Shown: piece after piece, positions 7,924-16,578 of the stretch
Layout: every line of letters begins with the position of its first letter
How positions within the stretch are numbered: the stretch's first letter is position 1
Origin: Candidatus Kapaibacterium sp.
Lineage (GTDB): Bacteria; Bacteroidota; Ignavibacteria; Kapaibacteriales; WFXC01
Assembly (NCBI GenBank): GCA_015490805.1
Contig: WFXC01000032.1
Location: 1 to 40,766, forward strand
Length of the DNA stretch: 40,766 bases
Reading direction: 5' to 3'
Translations under genes and position numbers: made by a program
The notes under the pieces: model-generated
Told to the model about the DNA's origin: nothing
Seen by the model: only the letters and a program-made list of their open reading frames with translations
Database searches by the model: none

Positions 7924-8307
7924 CTATGCTTGTGCCTGAAGTTTTGCTAATATCTTTTCAATTTTCTCCTTTAAAATGTTGGGAGTAAAAGGCTTAACGA
8001 TGTAGTTATTCACCCTAGCTTGAAGCGCCTGTAGAATGTCTTCTTTAAGTCCCCGAGTGGTCACCATTAGGATTGGCAGATTGGAAAACTTTGGATGACT
8101 CCGTATTGCTTTGGTCAGCTCCAATCCTGTCATATTCGGCATATTCCAGTCCGTAATAACAAAATCGATGTTCCCCTCACTTTCCAGCTTCTGTAACGCC
8201 TCCTGTCCATCAGACGCCTCAACAATATCATCATAGCCAAAGCTACGCAAAGCGTTGATGACGATGCGACGCATCGTGGGCGAGTCGTCAACAACTAAAA
8301 ATCTCAT
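7924..8307 (-). CDS. cheY: chemotaxis response regulator CheY
   Basis: A 127-residue single-domain receiver that carries the signal from CheA to the motor. It shows the acidic pair D7/D8 (VVDDSPTMRR), phospho-acceptor D53 (ITDWNMPNMTG), the switch Thr in MVTTRG (83/84) and invariant K105 (YIVKPFTP). I use the ATG at 8307 with GGAG 9 nt upstream; an in-frame TTG 15 nt earlier overlaps that ribosome site. It has no output domain. A Bacteroidota-type promoter lies just upstream (8345-8374), so cheY-cheZ-cheA-cheB can be transcribed independently of cheW-cheR. Confidence 0.97.
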   Translation of the reverse strand: MRFLVVDDSPTMRRIVINALRSFGYDDIVEASDGQEALQKLESEGNIDFVITDWNMPNMTGLELTKAIRSHPKFSNLPILMVTTRGLKEDILQALQARVNNYIVKPFTPNILKEKIEKILAKLQAQA

Positions 8308-8340
8308 CGCTGTGTACTCCAATCTTTATGACACTTCCAT

Positions 8341-8360
8341 CTTTCAAAAGTAATTGAAAG
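8341..8360. other. inverted repeat overlapping the cheY promoter
   Basis: CTTTCAA (8341-8347) and TTGAAAG (8354-8360) form a perfect 7-bp inverted repeat with a 6-nt centre. It covers the -7 box of the predicted promoter (8345-8352), a typical position for a repressor operator. No regulator is identifiable in the window. Confidence 0.4.
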
Positions 8361-8374
8361 TTTTGTGCGGTCAA
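8345..8374 (-). promoter_or_regulatory. internal promoter before cheY, Bacteroidota-type
   Basis: On the minus strand TTG (8374-8372) is followed after 19 nt by TACTTTTG (8352-8345), a full match to TAnnTTTG with an accepted spacing. The start of transcription would be near 8338, about 30 nt before the cheY ATG. It sits in the 89-bp gap between cheR and cheY, the largest gap inside the che operon. Confidence 0.6.
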
Positions 8375-8396
8375 TTATTTTGTTTCGATAACGGTT

Positions 8397-9275
8397 TCAT
8401 TCCTCGGGTTTGTAATACACCACTGTTCTGGGCAACTGCCGCATCCGAAATTTCGTGTTCATTCCAATCAGCGATTCTGAATACCCAATAAACAAAAAAC
8501 CTCCAGGATTTAAAGCTCGATAAAAATTATTGACGATCTGCTCCTTAACTTCCGGAGAAAAATAAATGAGCACATTGGCACAAAAAATCACATCGATATT
8601 ATGCATTCGCCGCATTTGTTGCTCATCCTTAAGATTCATTTGAAAGAATTTCACCATCTGGCGAATTTCATCCTTGATCACGTACGTACCGTTCGGTGTC
8701 CGAGTAAAATACTTCTCCAGATACTCCTTCGGCAAACTTCGGATGGCATACGGACGATACTCACCTCGTTTAGCCTTCTCTAACACTGATGGGCTAATAT
8801 CATTTGCCAAAATTTCAAACCGTACTCGAGGGAAACGGCGAAGAAAATGCTCTCGCACAATCATCGCGATAGTGTAAGGTTCTTCGCCGGTAGAACATCC
8901 CGCACTCCAGAGCCGCACCGTGCCCTGCAACTTTTTACGCTGGAGAATTTCGGGCAAAATCACCGTCCGAAGCGCATTAAATTGGGCTTCATTCCGAAAG
9001 AAGTACGTCTCATTGATGGTAATCGCATCAAACAGCTTGTTAATCTCCGTGCGGGCATTGAGACTGCTGCGTTGCAGATACTGGTAATACTCTTCGAACG
9101 ACTGCAATCCCAACTCCTGAATGCGCGACCGCAAGCGATTTTCCAGTAAGTACTTTTTGTTATCGCTGAACACGATGCCTGTCAACTCGTGGATAAAATC
9201 CCGTAGCCTTTGATATGTTTGTTGTGTCAATTCCACTGTTGATACAGCACTTAATTTATTCCGTTTCGCTCTCAC
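8397..9275 (-). CDS. cheR: chemotaxis protein methyltransferase CheR
   Basis: A 292-residue S-adenosylmethionine-dependent methyltransferase that methylates glutamates on chemoreceptors. The N-terminal helical domain (about 15-85) ends in the conserved TINETYFFRN segment (87-95). The methyltransferase fold then shows motif I as LWSAGCSTGEEPYTIAM (122-138), the acidic loop ILANDISPSVLEKAKRGEY, and DVIFCANVLIYFSPEVKEQI with ALNPGGFLFIGYSE. No TPR extension is present. The frame opens with a GTG at 9275 that overlaps the cheW 3' end by 20 bp; an in-frame GTG about 39 nt later is an alternative, and neither has a clear Shine-Dalgarno site. Translational coupling to cheW is likely. Confidence 0.95.
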   Translation of the reverse strand: MRAKRNKLSAVSTVELTQQTYQRLRDFIHELTGIVFSDNKKYLLENRLRSRIQELGLQSFEEYYQYLQRSSLNARTEINKLFDAITINETYFFRNEAQFNALRTVILPEILQRKKLQGTVRLWSAGCSTGEEPYTIAMIVREHFLRRFPRVRFEILANDISPSVLEKAKRGEYRPYAIRSLPKEYLEKYFTRTPNGTYVIKDEIRQMVKFFQMNLKDEQQMRRMHNIDVIFCANVLIYFSPEVKEQIVNNFYRALNPGGFLFIGYSESLIGMNTKFRMRQLPRTVVYYKPEE

Positions 9276-9747
9276 TTTCCAAATCCAAAAGCTTGGGCAG
9301 ATCCAGCAGGATAATCAATCGTTCCTCCAGCTTCGCCAAGCCTTCAACATATTTCGTATTCACATTTTCCATCAATGCCGGCGGTGGAACAATAATATCC
9401 CTGGCGATGCGCTGCACTTCTGAGACCGCATCTACTACAAATCCCACCAGCACATTGTTGACCTGTACCACGATCACCTTGGTTTCATCGGTAATTTCAT
9501 CATTGCGCATCACCCCAAGACGTTGCGTAACGTCCACCACCGGAACAACCTTTCCCCGCATATTAAAAATTCCCAGCACATATGCTGGGGCATTCGGTAC
9601 ACGGGTAATCACGGGCATTCGGATGATTTCTCGAATGTACAAAATGTCAATACCGAACTCTTCTTTCCCCAGTCGAAACGCCGTAATCTGAAGGGTATCG
9701 CCATTGACATTCTGCTGCTGAAGAACTTCCGTCGTTGTCGATCCCAT
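9256..9747 (-). CDS. cheW: chemotaxis adaptor CheW
   Basis: A 163-residue CheW-domain protein that links chemoreceptors to CheA. It shows LQITAFRLGKEEFGIDILYI, then REIIRMPVITRVPNAPAYVL, then the signature GIFNMRGKVVPVVDVTQRLG. It ends in an acidic tail (LLDLESESETE). I choose the ATG at 9747 with GAGAG 6 nt upstream rather than the in-frame TTG 12 nt earlier. It is the first gene of the che operon on the minus strand. The upstream gap is divergent to malQ. I do not see a clean TAnnTTTG box immediately upstream. Confidence 0.95.
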   Translation of the reverse strand: MGSTTTEVLQQQNVNGDTLQITAFRLGKEEFGIDILYIREIIRMPVITRVPNAPAYVLGIFNMRGKVVPVVDVTQRLGVMRNDEITDETKVIVVQVNNVLVGFVVDAVSEVQRIARDIIVPPPALMENVNTKYVEGLAKLEERLIILLDLPKLLDLESESETE

Positions 9748-10126
9748 TGAAACTCTCAAAATTGTTCAACAGAAATTGTAATTTACAAAACTCCATTCAA
9801 ATAATGCCATTGGCAATCGTCCATAGAAGCTCTGTAAGCAAGTGTGAGTGTATCAAATGGATAACCATAGCAGCAATGCTCAACGCCGGAAATGAATTCT
9901 CATTGCACTGGAATTTATCACCATTGCAGAATTTCATCCTGCTAATGCTTCTACGCCAGCCACATTCTGCAACAGAGAAGTGCTTGAAGCATCGTGCTTC
10001 CCTAATTTCCTTCTCTGCAATTGTTGACCCCAGCAATGAGTCTTCAGTAACATTCAACGTTATTGCAGCACCACACCAGGCTGGTCTGGATAATTGGCAC
10101 CTCTTCTAATAAACAATAGCAAGGCG
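9748..10126. other. divergent intergenic region with several inverted repeats
   Basis: About 380 bp between cheW (minus) and malQ (plus). No coding frame looks real. It is rich in short inverted repeats. GCAATG 9873-9878 pairs with CATTGC 9901-9906, TTGCAGAAT 9924-9932 with ATTCTGCAA 9964-9972, and CAGAGAAG 9973-9980 with CTTCTCTG 10010-10017. The cluster could be a structured leader, a decayed mobile element or operator sites. It must contain the che and malQ promoters, but neither matches the strict TTTG/TAnnTTTG pattern. Confidence 0.5.
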
Positions 10127-11668
10127 ATGAAAGCACCGTTATCTCTTGACCGACGATACGGATGGTTAGTACACCTGCCCTGCCTGCCAGCTCCAGATGG
10201 GATCGGAGACTTTGCTGCTGCTACTCAGCTTATTGACGTCCTGCAAGCAGCGGGCGCTACATTGTGGCAATTGCTGCCGCTCCATCCTCCCGGTTACGGC
10301 AACAGCCCTTATGCAGCGTTCTCTGCTTTTGCCCTCGATCCCTTGTTAATCAGCATTCAATGGCTACAAGCCAGTGAACTGCTTCCCTCTGCCCTGCCTG
10401 CCTCGCCGCTTTTGCCAAAAAACCGCATTGATGTTACTGCCGTCGCCCAGTGGAAGTATCCTCTCTTTCGCGAGGCGTACGAGCGATGGCGCTACCGCGG
10501 GGAGCGCACCGCCTTCGAGCGCTTCTATGAGCAGGAACGATTCTGGCTGGAAGATTTTACCTTATTCTGGCTGCTGAAACAATTGCACGATCAGCAACCG
10601 TGGGATCAGTGGGAGCCTGAAGCACGTAATCGTGAGGAATCGTTCCTCCGCAAACTGAAAAGAGCCTACGCACAGCAACTGGAATTTTTCGCCTTTCTCC
10701 AGTGGATCGCGGCTCAGCAACTGGATCGTGTGCGACACCGTGCCCGCCAGGCTGGAGTTCTGCTGATTGGCGATTTGCCGCTCTTTGTTGCTTACGACTC
10801 TGCCGACGTCTGGGTGTATCCGCATCTGTTCAAGCTGGATCGTCACAAGCGACCGACTGTCGTTGCCGGCGTTCCGCCCGATTATTTCTCACCGACCGGT
10901 CAACGCTGGGGCAATCCCCATTATCGCTGGCAATATCATCGCCGGGAACGATTTCAATGGTGGACTCGCCGACTCCGTCGGTTGTTGCAGTGGTTTGACT
11001 ACGTTCGGATTGATCATTTCCGTGGACTGGCGGCTGTATGGGAAATTCCTGCATCCGCTCCCGATGCCCGCACTGGTCGATGGGTTCGTACGCCGGGTGC
11101 CAGCCTGTTCCGCCATTGGCTTCGAACTTTTAAAACCCTGCCGCTCCTGGCTGAAGATTTGGGAACGATTACCCCGGATGTCATCAAACTTCGCGAGCGT
11201 TTTGGCATTCCCGGAATGAAGGTGCTCCAATTCGGATTGGAAAGTACCGATCCCGCTCATCCATTTTTACCGCAAAATTTCGATTCTCCCTTGGTGGTTT
11301 TTTACACCGGCACGCATGATAACGACACAGCCGTGGGATGGTTACAAAAAATAAATCCCTCCACCCGCCAGTTCGTTCGGGCGCTTGCCCAGCGGGATGA
11401 TCTTTTGTCCCTTGCTGAGTGGATGATCGATCAGGTACTCTTTTCCACCGCTCGCTTCGCCATCATCCCGCTTCAGGATATTCTCCATCTGGCCAGTGAT
11501 GCACGGCTGAACACACCAGGGCGTGCTGAGGGAAACTGGGTCTTCCGCTTCGCTGCTTTGCCCTCCCCGGATCGTTTATCTCAACTCAAGCATAAAAGCT
11601 TTCTGGCAAATCGCCTGCCGACAGTTACTTCCCACCAAACAAGGCTTGGACGCACACGACCTTTGTGA
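10127..11668 (+). CDS. malQ: 4-alpha-glucanotransferase (amylomaltase, GH77)
   Basis: A 513-residue cytoplasmic enzyme that transfers alpha-1,4-glucan segments between maltodextrins or onto glucose, in glycogen/maltodextrin metabolism. GH77 signatures are clear: RRYGWLVHLPCLPAPDGIGD at the N-terminus, LWQLLPLHPPGYGNSPYAAF, GDLPLFVAYDSADVW, the nucleophile region YVRIDHFRG, the acid/base region LLAEDLGTITPDV, YTGTHDNDTAVGW, and LASDARLNTPGRAEGNWVFR. I start at the ATG at 10127, with AAGG just upstream, rather than the in-frame TTG at 10094. The last 20 or so residues (after KHKSFLANRLP) do not look like a normal MalQ end; they are encoded by the left copy of the 66-bp-period repeat (11610-11641), so the C-terminus may have been replaced. 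It stands alone and is convergent with the DUF2905 gene. Confidence 0.95.
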   Translation: MKAPLSLDRRYGWLVHLPCLPAPDGIGDFAAATQLIDVLQAAGATLWQLLPLHPPGYGNSPYAAFSAFALDPLLISIQWLQASELLPSALPASPLLPKNRIDVTAVAQWKYPLFREAYERWRYRGERTAFERFYEQERFWLEDFTLFWLLKQLHDQQPWDQWEPEARNREESFLRKLKRAYAQQLEFFAFLQWIAAQQLDRVRHRARQAGVLLIGDLPLFVAYDSADVWVYPHLFKLDRHKRPTVVAGVPPDYFSPTGQRWGNPHYRWQYHRRERFQWWTRRLRRLLQWFDYVRIDHFRGLAAVWEIPASAPDARTGRWVRTPGASLFRHWLRTFKTLPLLAEDLGTITPDVIKLRERFGIPGMKVLQFGLESTDPAHPFLPQNFDSPLVVFYTGTHDNDTAVGWLQKINPSTRQFVRALAQRDDLLSLAEWMIDQVLFSTARFAIIPLQDILHLASDARLNTPGRAEGNWVFRFAALPSPDRLSQLKHKSFLANRLPTVTSHQTRLGRTRPL

Positions 11669-11707
11669 CGTGGTGATCGCCTGCCGACAGTTACTTTCCA
11701 CCAAACA
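11610..11707. repeat. direct repeat with 66-bp period over the DUF2905 3' end
   Basis: Positions 11610-11641 and 11676-11707 are identical over 32 bp except one base. The right copy spans the last codons and stop of the DUF2905 gene (stop at 11693-11691). The left copy lies inside the 3' end of malQ and supplies its final residues in antisense. The period, 66 bp, and the copy length match the unrelated repeat at 3647-3747. Confidence 0.9.
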
Positions 11708-11918
11708 GGCGAAAAACCAGATTCAGCAGGATCGTCAAAAGCAGACTCAGCAGGATCATCGTGGTGATGGGAACGTAAATCGTCACATTATCCTTTCGCC
11801 ACACAATATCGCCGGGCAGTCGTCCCAGGTGAAAAACTTTTCCCAGAAAAATCATCAGCAATCCCACCAGCAGCAAAAAAGCACCAATGCCAACAAGCCA
11901 TTTCCCCACTTCCTGCAT
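11691..11918 (-). CDS. DUF2905 small membrane protein
   Basis: A 75-residue integral membrane protein of unknown function. Two hydrophobic segments flank a conserved polar loop: VGIGAFLLLVGLLMIFLG, then LGRLPGDIVWRKDNVTIYVP, then ITTMILLSLLLTILLNLVFR. The LGRLPGDI loop and the second helix are the DUF2905 hallmark, and the length fits the family. I start at the ATG at 11918, with AGGAGG 6 nt upstream; the frame is open 16 codons further but without support. It is convergent with malQ, 22 bp apart. Its 3' end lies in a direct repeat. Confidence 0.9.
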   Translation of the reverse strand: MQEVGKWLVGIGAFLLLVGLLMIFLGKVFHLGRLPGDIVWRKDNVTIYVPITTMILLSLLLTILLNLVFRLFGGK

Positions 11919-12062
11919 TGGCATCCTCCTGCTCATCCAACCGGAACAGTCTAACGATCGATCCACCGCGGGATTTTCCTGGCTCTCAGCCCAAAATACG
12001 GTTCCTGTTCAAGCGTTACTGTGTGGATAACTGAAGCTGTGCAAAAAGGAGATGCAGGGACG

Positions 12063-14543
12063 ATGGCACTAACACGAGAGCGGATTATTCCGATTGCGAT
12101 GGAAGACGAAATGCGGGATTCGTACCTGGATTACTCAATGTCGGTCATTGTTTCCCGCGCATTACCAGACATCCGGGATGGGCTTAAGCCGGTGCAGCGG
12201 CGAATCCTGTATGGGATGCGAGAATTAGGATTGTTCCCCGGAAAGCCGTATAAAAAATCAGCTCGGATTGTGGGAGAAGTGTTGGGGAAATACCATCCCC
12301 ACGGCGACTCGGCGGTCTACGACGCGATGGTCCGGATGGCGCAGGAATGGTCAATGCGCTATCCGCTCATCGAAGGGCAGGGAAACTTCGGCTCTATCGA
12401 TGGTGATTCTCCGGCGGCTATGCGATACACCGAAGCCCGGCTGGCACCTATTGGCGTAGAAACAATGCGTGATCTGGAAAAAAACACCGTCGATTTCAAA
12501 CTCAACTTCGATGACTCACTGCAAGAGCCTACGGTCCTGCCAACGGTCGTACCGCTGTTGTTAGCAAATGGTGCCAGTGGCATTGCGGTTGGGATGGCAA
12601 CAAATATTCCGCCGCACAACCTCACGGAAGTCATCGATGCTCTGCTTGCAATGATCCGCAACCCTGAGATTACGACTGAAGAGCTGATGCAACATCTCAT
12701 TGCCCCGGACTTTCCCACTGGCGCCATTATTTACGGCTATGAGGGGGTGCGGGAAATGTATGAAACAGGCAAAGGAAAAATCGTTCTCCGTGCCCGCGCC
12801 TCAATTGAAACGAGCAAAGGCGGGCGGCAGAGCATTGTCATCACGGAAATTCCCTATATGGTCAACAAAGCACATCTGATTGAAAAAATCGCTGACTTAG
12901 TGCGATCCAAAAAACTGGACGACATCACCGACATTCGGGATGAATCGGACCGGATGGGACTCCGCATCGTCTTAGAATTGAAGCGCGACGCTACACCGCT
13001 GGTTGTACTGAACAATCTGTACAAGCACACACAATTGCAGGTTACTTTCGGGGCAATCTTATTAGCACTGGTCAACGGTCGTCCCAAACTGCTCACGCTA
13101 CGGGATATGCTCAAGCTCTTTCTGGAATTCCGCAACGAAGTTCTCATCCGTCGCACCCAATACGACTTAGATGCAGCGCAACGGCGCGCTCACATTCTGG
13201 AAGGATTCATTATCGCGCTGGACAACATCGACGAAGTCATCCAGCTCATCAAAAAGTCTCCTGATACCCCAACGGCAAGCAAGCGATTGCAAAAACGATT
13301 CGATTTAAGCGAGGAGCAGGCTAAAGCAATTCTGGATATGCGACTCCAGCGGCTAACGGGGCTGGAACGATCGAAGGTGCAGAAGGAATACAAAGAGCTA
13401 CTCCGAACGATCGAGCGGTTACGCAGCATTCTCAACAGCAAAGATCTGCAAATGCAGGAAATTGCTCGTGAGCTGGAAGAAATTCGTGACAAGTATGGCG
13501 ACGAACGGCGCACTGCCATTATTTATGAAGCCAAAGAGTTCACTATCGAAGATATGATTGCCAACGAAGACGTTATTGTCACCATCACCCACAATGGCTA
13601 TATTAAGCGAACGCCTGTTGTGAATTACCGTCGTCAGGGTCGCGGCGGTCGTGGCAGCACCGGGGCACAATTGAAAGATGGCGACTATGTGGAACACTTA
13701 TTCCGCGCGGCGACCCATCATTACCTGCTTTTCTTCACCAGCAAAGGACGGTGTTATCGCGTTCGCGTTTTCGACATTCCCGAAGGAAGTCGGAACGCCC
13801 GTGGTCGATCCGTTGCCAACCTGTTAGCGCTGAGTGCGGATGAAAAGATCACGGCGTATCTGCCGGTTCAGGAATTCTCTGATAATCGCTACATCCTGAT
13901 GGCAACGGAACAGGGATATGTCAAAAAAACCGCCCTTTCTGAATTCGCTAAAGTACGTTCCAATGGGATCATTGCCATCGCCCTTCGTGAGGGCGACCGT
14001 CTGATTGCTGCTCGCATTACCGATGGCACGCAATACGTTCTGCTGGGCTCTTCTGCTGGCTACCTCTGCCGATTCCGTGAAACGGAAATCCGCCCGATGG
14101 GCAGAAATACAATGGGTGTTGTAGGAATGAAACTGGGCAAAGGAGATCGGGTCATTTCGCTGATAACGCTCAAATATCCCGAAACGCACATTCTGACCGT
14201 TGCCGAGAAAGGCTACGGGAAACGAACGCCAGCGGCAGAGTACCGCCTGACCCACCGTGGCGCCAAAGGGGTCATTGCAATGAACGTCACAGAAAAAACG
14301 GGAAAGGTCGTGGCAATGCTGGATGTTACAGACACAGATGATATCGCCATTGTCACAGTGAGAGGCATTCTTATCCGGCAACCCGTAAAAAGCATTCGTG
14401 TCACCGGACGCAACGCACAGGGTGTCCGGCTCATTCGCCTGGAGCCGGGCGATATGATCGCTGATGTTGCAAAAATCCCGCACGAGAAAACGGCAGAACA
14501 AGCAACGGAACCGTCGAGCAACGGTGAGCTCGTGGAAGCATAA
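12063..14543 (+). CDS. gyrA: DNA gyrase subunit A
   Basis: An 826-residue type II topoisomerase subunit that cuts and rejoins DNA to introduce negative supercoils with GyrB (not in this window). The N-terminal domain shows [33 protein letters not shown], and the catalytic Y122 in [12 protein letters not shown]. With the ATG at 12063, Y122, S83 and D87 fall at exactly the E. coli numbers, which supports this start over the longer frame from 12021. The quinolone-resistance region GDSAVYD is wild-type. A long coiled coil precedes the C-terminal beta-pinwheel, whose GyrA box is the variant QGRGGRG, which favours GyrA over ParC. AGGGA lies just before the ATG. The next gene starts 16 bp after the stop. 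Confidence 0.96.
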   Translation: MALTRERIIPIAMEDEMRDSYLDYSMSVIVSRALPDIRDGLKPVQRRILYGMRELGLFPGKPYKKSARIVGEVLGKYHPHGDSAVYDAMVRMAQEWSMRYPLIEGQGNFGSIDGDSPAAMRYTEARLAPIGVETMRDLEKNTVDFKLNFDDSLQEPTVLPTVVPLLLANGASGIAVGMATNIPPHNLTEVIDALLAMIRNPEITTEELMQHLIAPDFPTGAIIYGYEGVREMYETGKGKIVLRARASIETSKGGRQSIVITEIPYMVNKAHLIEKIADLVRSKKLDDITDIRDESDRMGLRIVLELKRDATPLVVLNNLYKHTQLQVTFGAILLALVNGRPKLLTLRDMLKLFLEFRNEVLIRRTQYDLDAAQRRAHILEGFIIALDNIDEVIQLIKKSPDTPTASKRLQKRFDLSEEQAKAILDMRLQRLTGLERSKVQKEYKELLRTIERLRSILNSKDLQMQEIARELEEIRDKYGDERRTAIIYEAKEFTIEDMIANEDVIVTITHNGYIKRTPVVNYRRQGRGGRGSTGAQLKDGDYVEHLFRAATHHYLLFFTSKGRCYRVRVFDIPEGSRNARGRSVANLLALSADEKITAYLPVQEFSDNRYILMATEQGYVKKTALSEFAKVRSNGIIAIALREGDRLIAARITDGTQYVLLGSSAGYLCRFRETEIRPMGRNTMGVVGMKLGKGDRVISLITLKYPETHILTVAEKGYGKRTPAAEYRLTHRGAKGVIAMNVTEKTGKVVAMLDVTDTDDIAIVTVRGILIRQPVKSIRVTGRNAQGVRLIRLEPGDMIADVAKIPHEKTAEQATEPSSNGELVEA

Positions 14544-14559
14544 CGACCGTTACCTGTGA

Positions 14560-16578
14560 ATGCGTCATTGGCAGCCATCCTTCCCTTTCCTTCTGCTGAT
14601 CGCTGCCGTATGCTGTTTAACACCACTGTACAGCAACGGATGGGAGCAACATAGCGGGGAAGAGGTGCCTCATTCTCCATCCATTGCTTCCACTTGCTCA
14701 CAATCATCAACACCACTCTTCTATCTCACCTGCATTGCTATAACGCCTTCTCTTTCATCTCTTACCAGTACCACCCCATCCGCTGCGGTCGCTGCCACAA
14801 CCCGGAATCTGGATCTTTCCCTGATCCGATCAGCTCACAGTGGATGGAACGGCGCCTTGCCAGATGCGCAGATCGCCGCAGCACAATTCTTAGAAGTGCA
14901 GAATCTCTTCTCACTCCCTGCGATCATCGGCAATTTTTTTCCTTTTCTCTCACTGCTGGTTTCCGACGAAGGGAATCCGGGTTTTCTCTGGTTCCCTGGA
15001 TTTTTCATCCCTCCGGGCGGCGGTATCCTGCTCAATGGACGCCCTGCGATCGACCCATACACCTCAAGTTACAACCTGAGCTGGCTCTCCCCGGAGTCTA
15101 TCGAGCAGGTTGAGATTTTTCTCGGATCGAAAGCCGTTGTTTTGAGCCCCTTTTCGCAGGGCATTGCCCTGAATCTTCGAAGCACACCGTTGAACACTCG
15201 CTATCCCTACACTCGCATCTGGTTTGCTCAAAGTGCCAATTTTTTTACTGCCTCCGATGCCACGTTCAGTATCAATCTTCTGCCGACGCTCAATGTTTTT
15301 GCAGGGTATCGCCGGATCAGCCGGGAGAATCAAGCACCCAATAGCTTTGTCGATCTGTGGAATGTTCGATGGGGACTGGCGTGGCAGCCAAGCTCCACGC
15401 ATACGCTAACTGTCACCGACTTTTTTACCAATGATTTTGAAGGAAGCAATGGAGGGTTGCGATCGCCAGATTTCGACCAACTGCCCACTCTGCAGATTGC
15501 GGAAGTTCTGCTCCCAGCAACGCAGCAGCGCATTTATCGACACGATCTCACGCTCAACTGGCAATGGCTCCTTGCACCGCGTTTTTCGCTTCGAACAACT
15601 GCTGGCTATAGCCCCGCAGAGTGGAACCTAAGACATTTCCCACGGCAGGACTCCGTAGCGCGCCGACAGGACCATTCGAAGCTGCTTTCGCTGCAAAGCA
15701 CACTTCTATGGCGAGGGGATCGATGGAACGGTGCTATTACGGGATCAGTACAGCAGCAGGCAGCGGGGATTGATCAGCAATGGACAGCTTCTGCAGGGTT
15801 ATGGTCGACTGTTCACTTTGCTGGTGGCTCGCTCAGTGCCGGTGCACGGATATTTGCACAATCGTCTGCTGTTTACTGGAACGGCGGTGTTCGACTTATG
15901 CTACCATTATCGAAGCAATGGACGATATGGGTTGATGGCAGCAGTGCGTACGATCCACACCTGCCAGATTCTGTCGCTACCCGCCGTTTTCTTGGCATTG
16001 CCTGTATTCAATATCGCCATTCTGCTGTGCAGTGGGACCAATTTGTGCTCTACCATCAGCCGAGCGCTATACCACAGGGACAGCTCCTGATGGATTCTAC
16101 CGGCACCGTAACGGGCATTCGGTCCACATATCAATCTGTTCCCGATGCTATCGGCATCGCTGGATCCATCCGGGGGCACTTAGCAGCGTGGCAATGGAAC
16201 CTACAGTATGGCTATTCCCGTCCGCTCCGCACATCCAGTGATGGTGCTGTTCCCCTTGCCTTTGCTCAACTGCACCTTTCCTACCACTTTGAAGCCTTCA
16301 AACACACTGTTTACATTGCTGCGTTCCTCCAGTGGCGCAATCGTCCTTTCCCGTATCGGTGGCTGCCAGTTCGATGGCAATGGATCCCCGAAACTGCTCC
16401 ATCCTCTCCCCTATGGAATGGACTCTCCCTGACAGCTACCGTCCGATTCTCCACCGCGGTTGTAACCATCGGGATCAATAACCTGCTGAACCAAGCGTTC
16501 TACACGGTACCGATCTACCCGGATCGAGGTCGTTCGCTGGACATCATCGTTCGTTGGGCAATGCAAGACGATGGATGA
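14560..16578 (+). CDS. TonB-dependent receptor-like outer-membrane protein
   Basis: A 672-residue exported protein with an N-terminal signal peptide (FPFLLLIAAVCCLTPLYS) and a low-complexity Ser/Thr-rich stretch after it. Residues about 85-210 resemble a plug domain: a GGGILLNGRPAIDPY segment, then LSPESIEQVEIFLGSKAVV, then a GIALNLRS turn. The remainder alternates aromatic beta-strands typical of an outer-membrane barrel. It ends with NNLLNQAFYTVPIYPDRGRS and LDIIVRW, the usual TonB-receptor close. It is short for the class, and I see no clear TonB box or carboxypeptidase-like N-domain. The start is 16 bp after gyrA, and its stop overlaps the sugar transferase start (ATGA). The context suggests surface polysaccharide or envelope work, but the substrate is unknown. 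Confidence 0.7.
   Translation: MRHWQPSFPFLLLIAAVCCLTPLYSNGWEQHSGEEVPHSPSIASTCSQSSTPLFYLTCIAITPSLSSLTSTTPSAAVAATTRNLDLSLIRSAHSGWNGALPDAQIAAAQFLEVQNLFSLPAIIGNFFPFLSLLVSDEGNPGFLWFPGFFIPPGGGILLNGRPAIDPYTSSYNLSWLSPESIEQVEIFLGSKAVVLSPFSQGIALNLRSTPLNTRYPYTRIWFAQSANFFTASDATFSINLLPTLNVFAGYRRISRENQAPNSFVDLWNVRWGLAWQPSSTHTLTVTDFFTNDFEGSNGGLRSPDFDQLPTLQIAEVLLPATQQRIYRHDLTLNWQWLLAPRFSLRTTAGYSPAEWNLRHFPRQDSVARRQDHSKLLSLQSTLLWRGDRWNGAITGSVQQQAAGIDQQWTASAGLWSTVHFAGGSLSAGARIFAQSSAVYWNGGVRLMLPLSKQWTIWVDGSSAYDPHLPDSVATRRFLGIACIQYRHSAVQWDQFVLYHQPSAIPQGQLLMDSTGTVTGIRSTYQSVPDAIGIAGSIRGHLAAWQWNLQYGYSRPLRTSSDGAVPLAFAQLHLSYHFEAFKHTVYIAAFLQWRNRPFPYRWLPVRWQWIPETAPSSPLWNGLSLTATVRFSTAVVTIGINNLLNQAFYTVPIYPDRGRSLDIIVRWAMQDDG

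Noticed and set aside
9735..10109. 124-codon plus-strand frame upstream of malQ
   Set aside because: No ribosome site or domain; it crosses the cheW start and the inverted repeats.
13824..14501. 225-codon minus-strand open frame
   Set aside because: It lies entirely within gyrA, whose protein is conserved throughout; a shadow frame.
12063..14543. Assignment as topoisomerase IV subunit ParC
   Set aside because: Residue numbers match E. coli GyrA exactly at S83, D87 and Y122, and a GyrA-box variant is present in the C-terminal domain.
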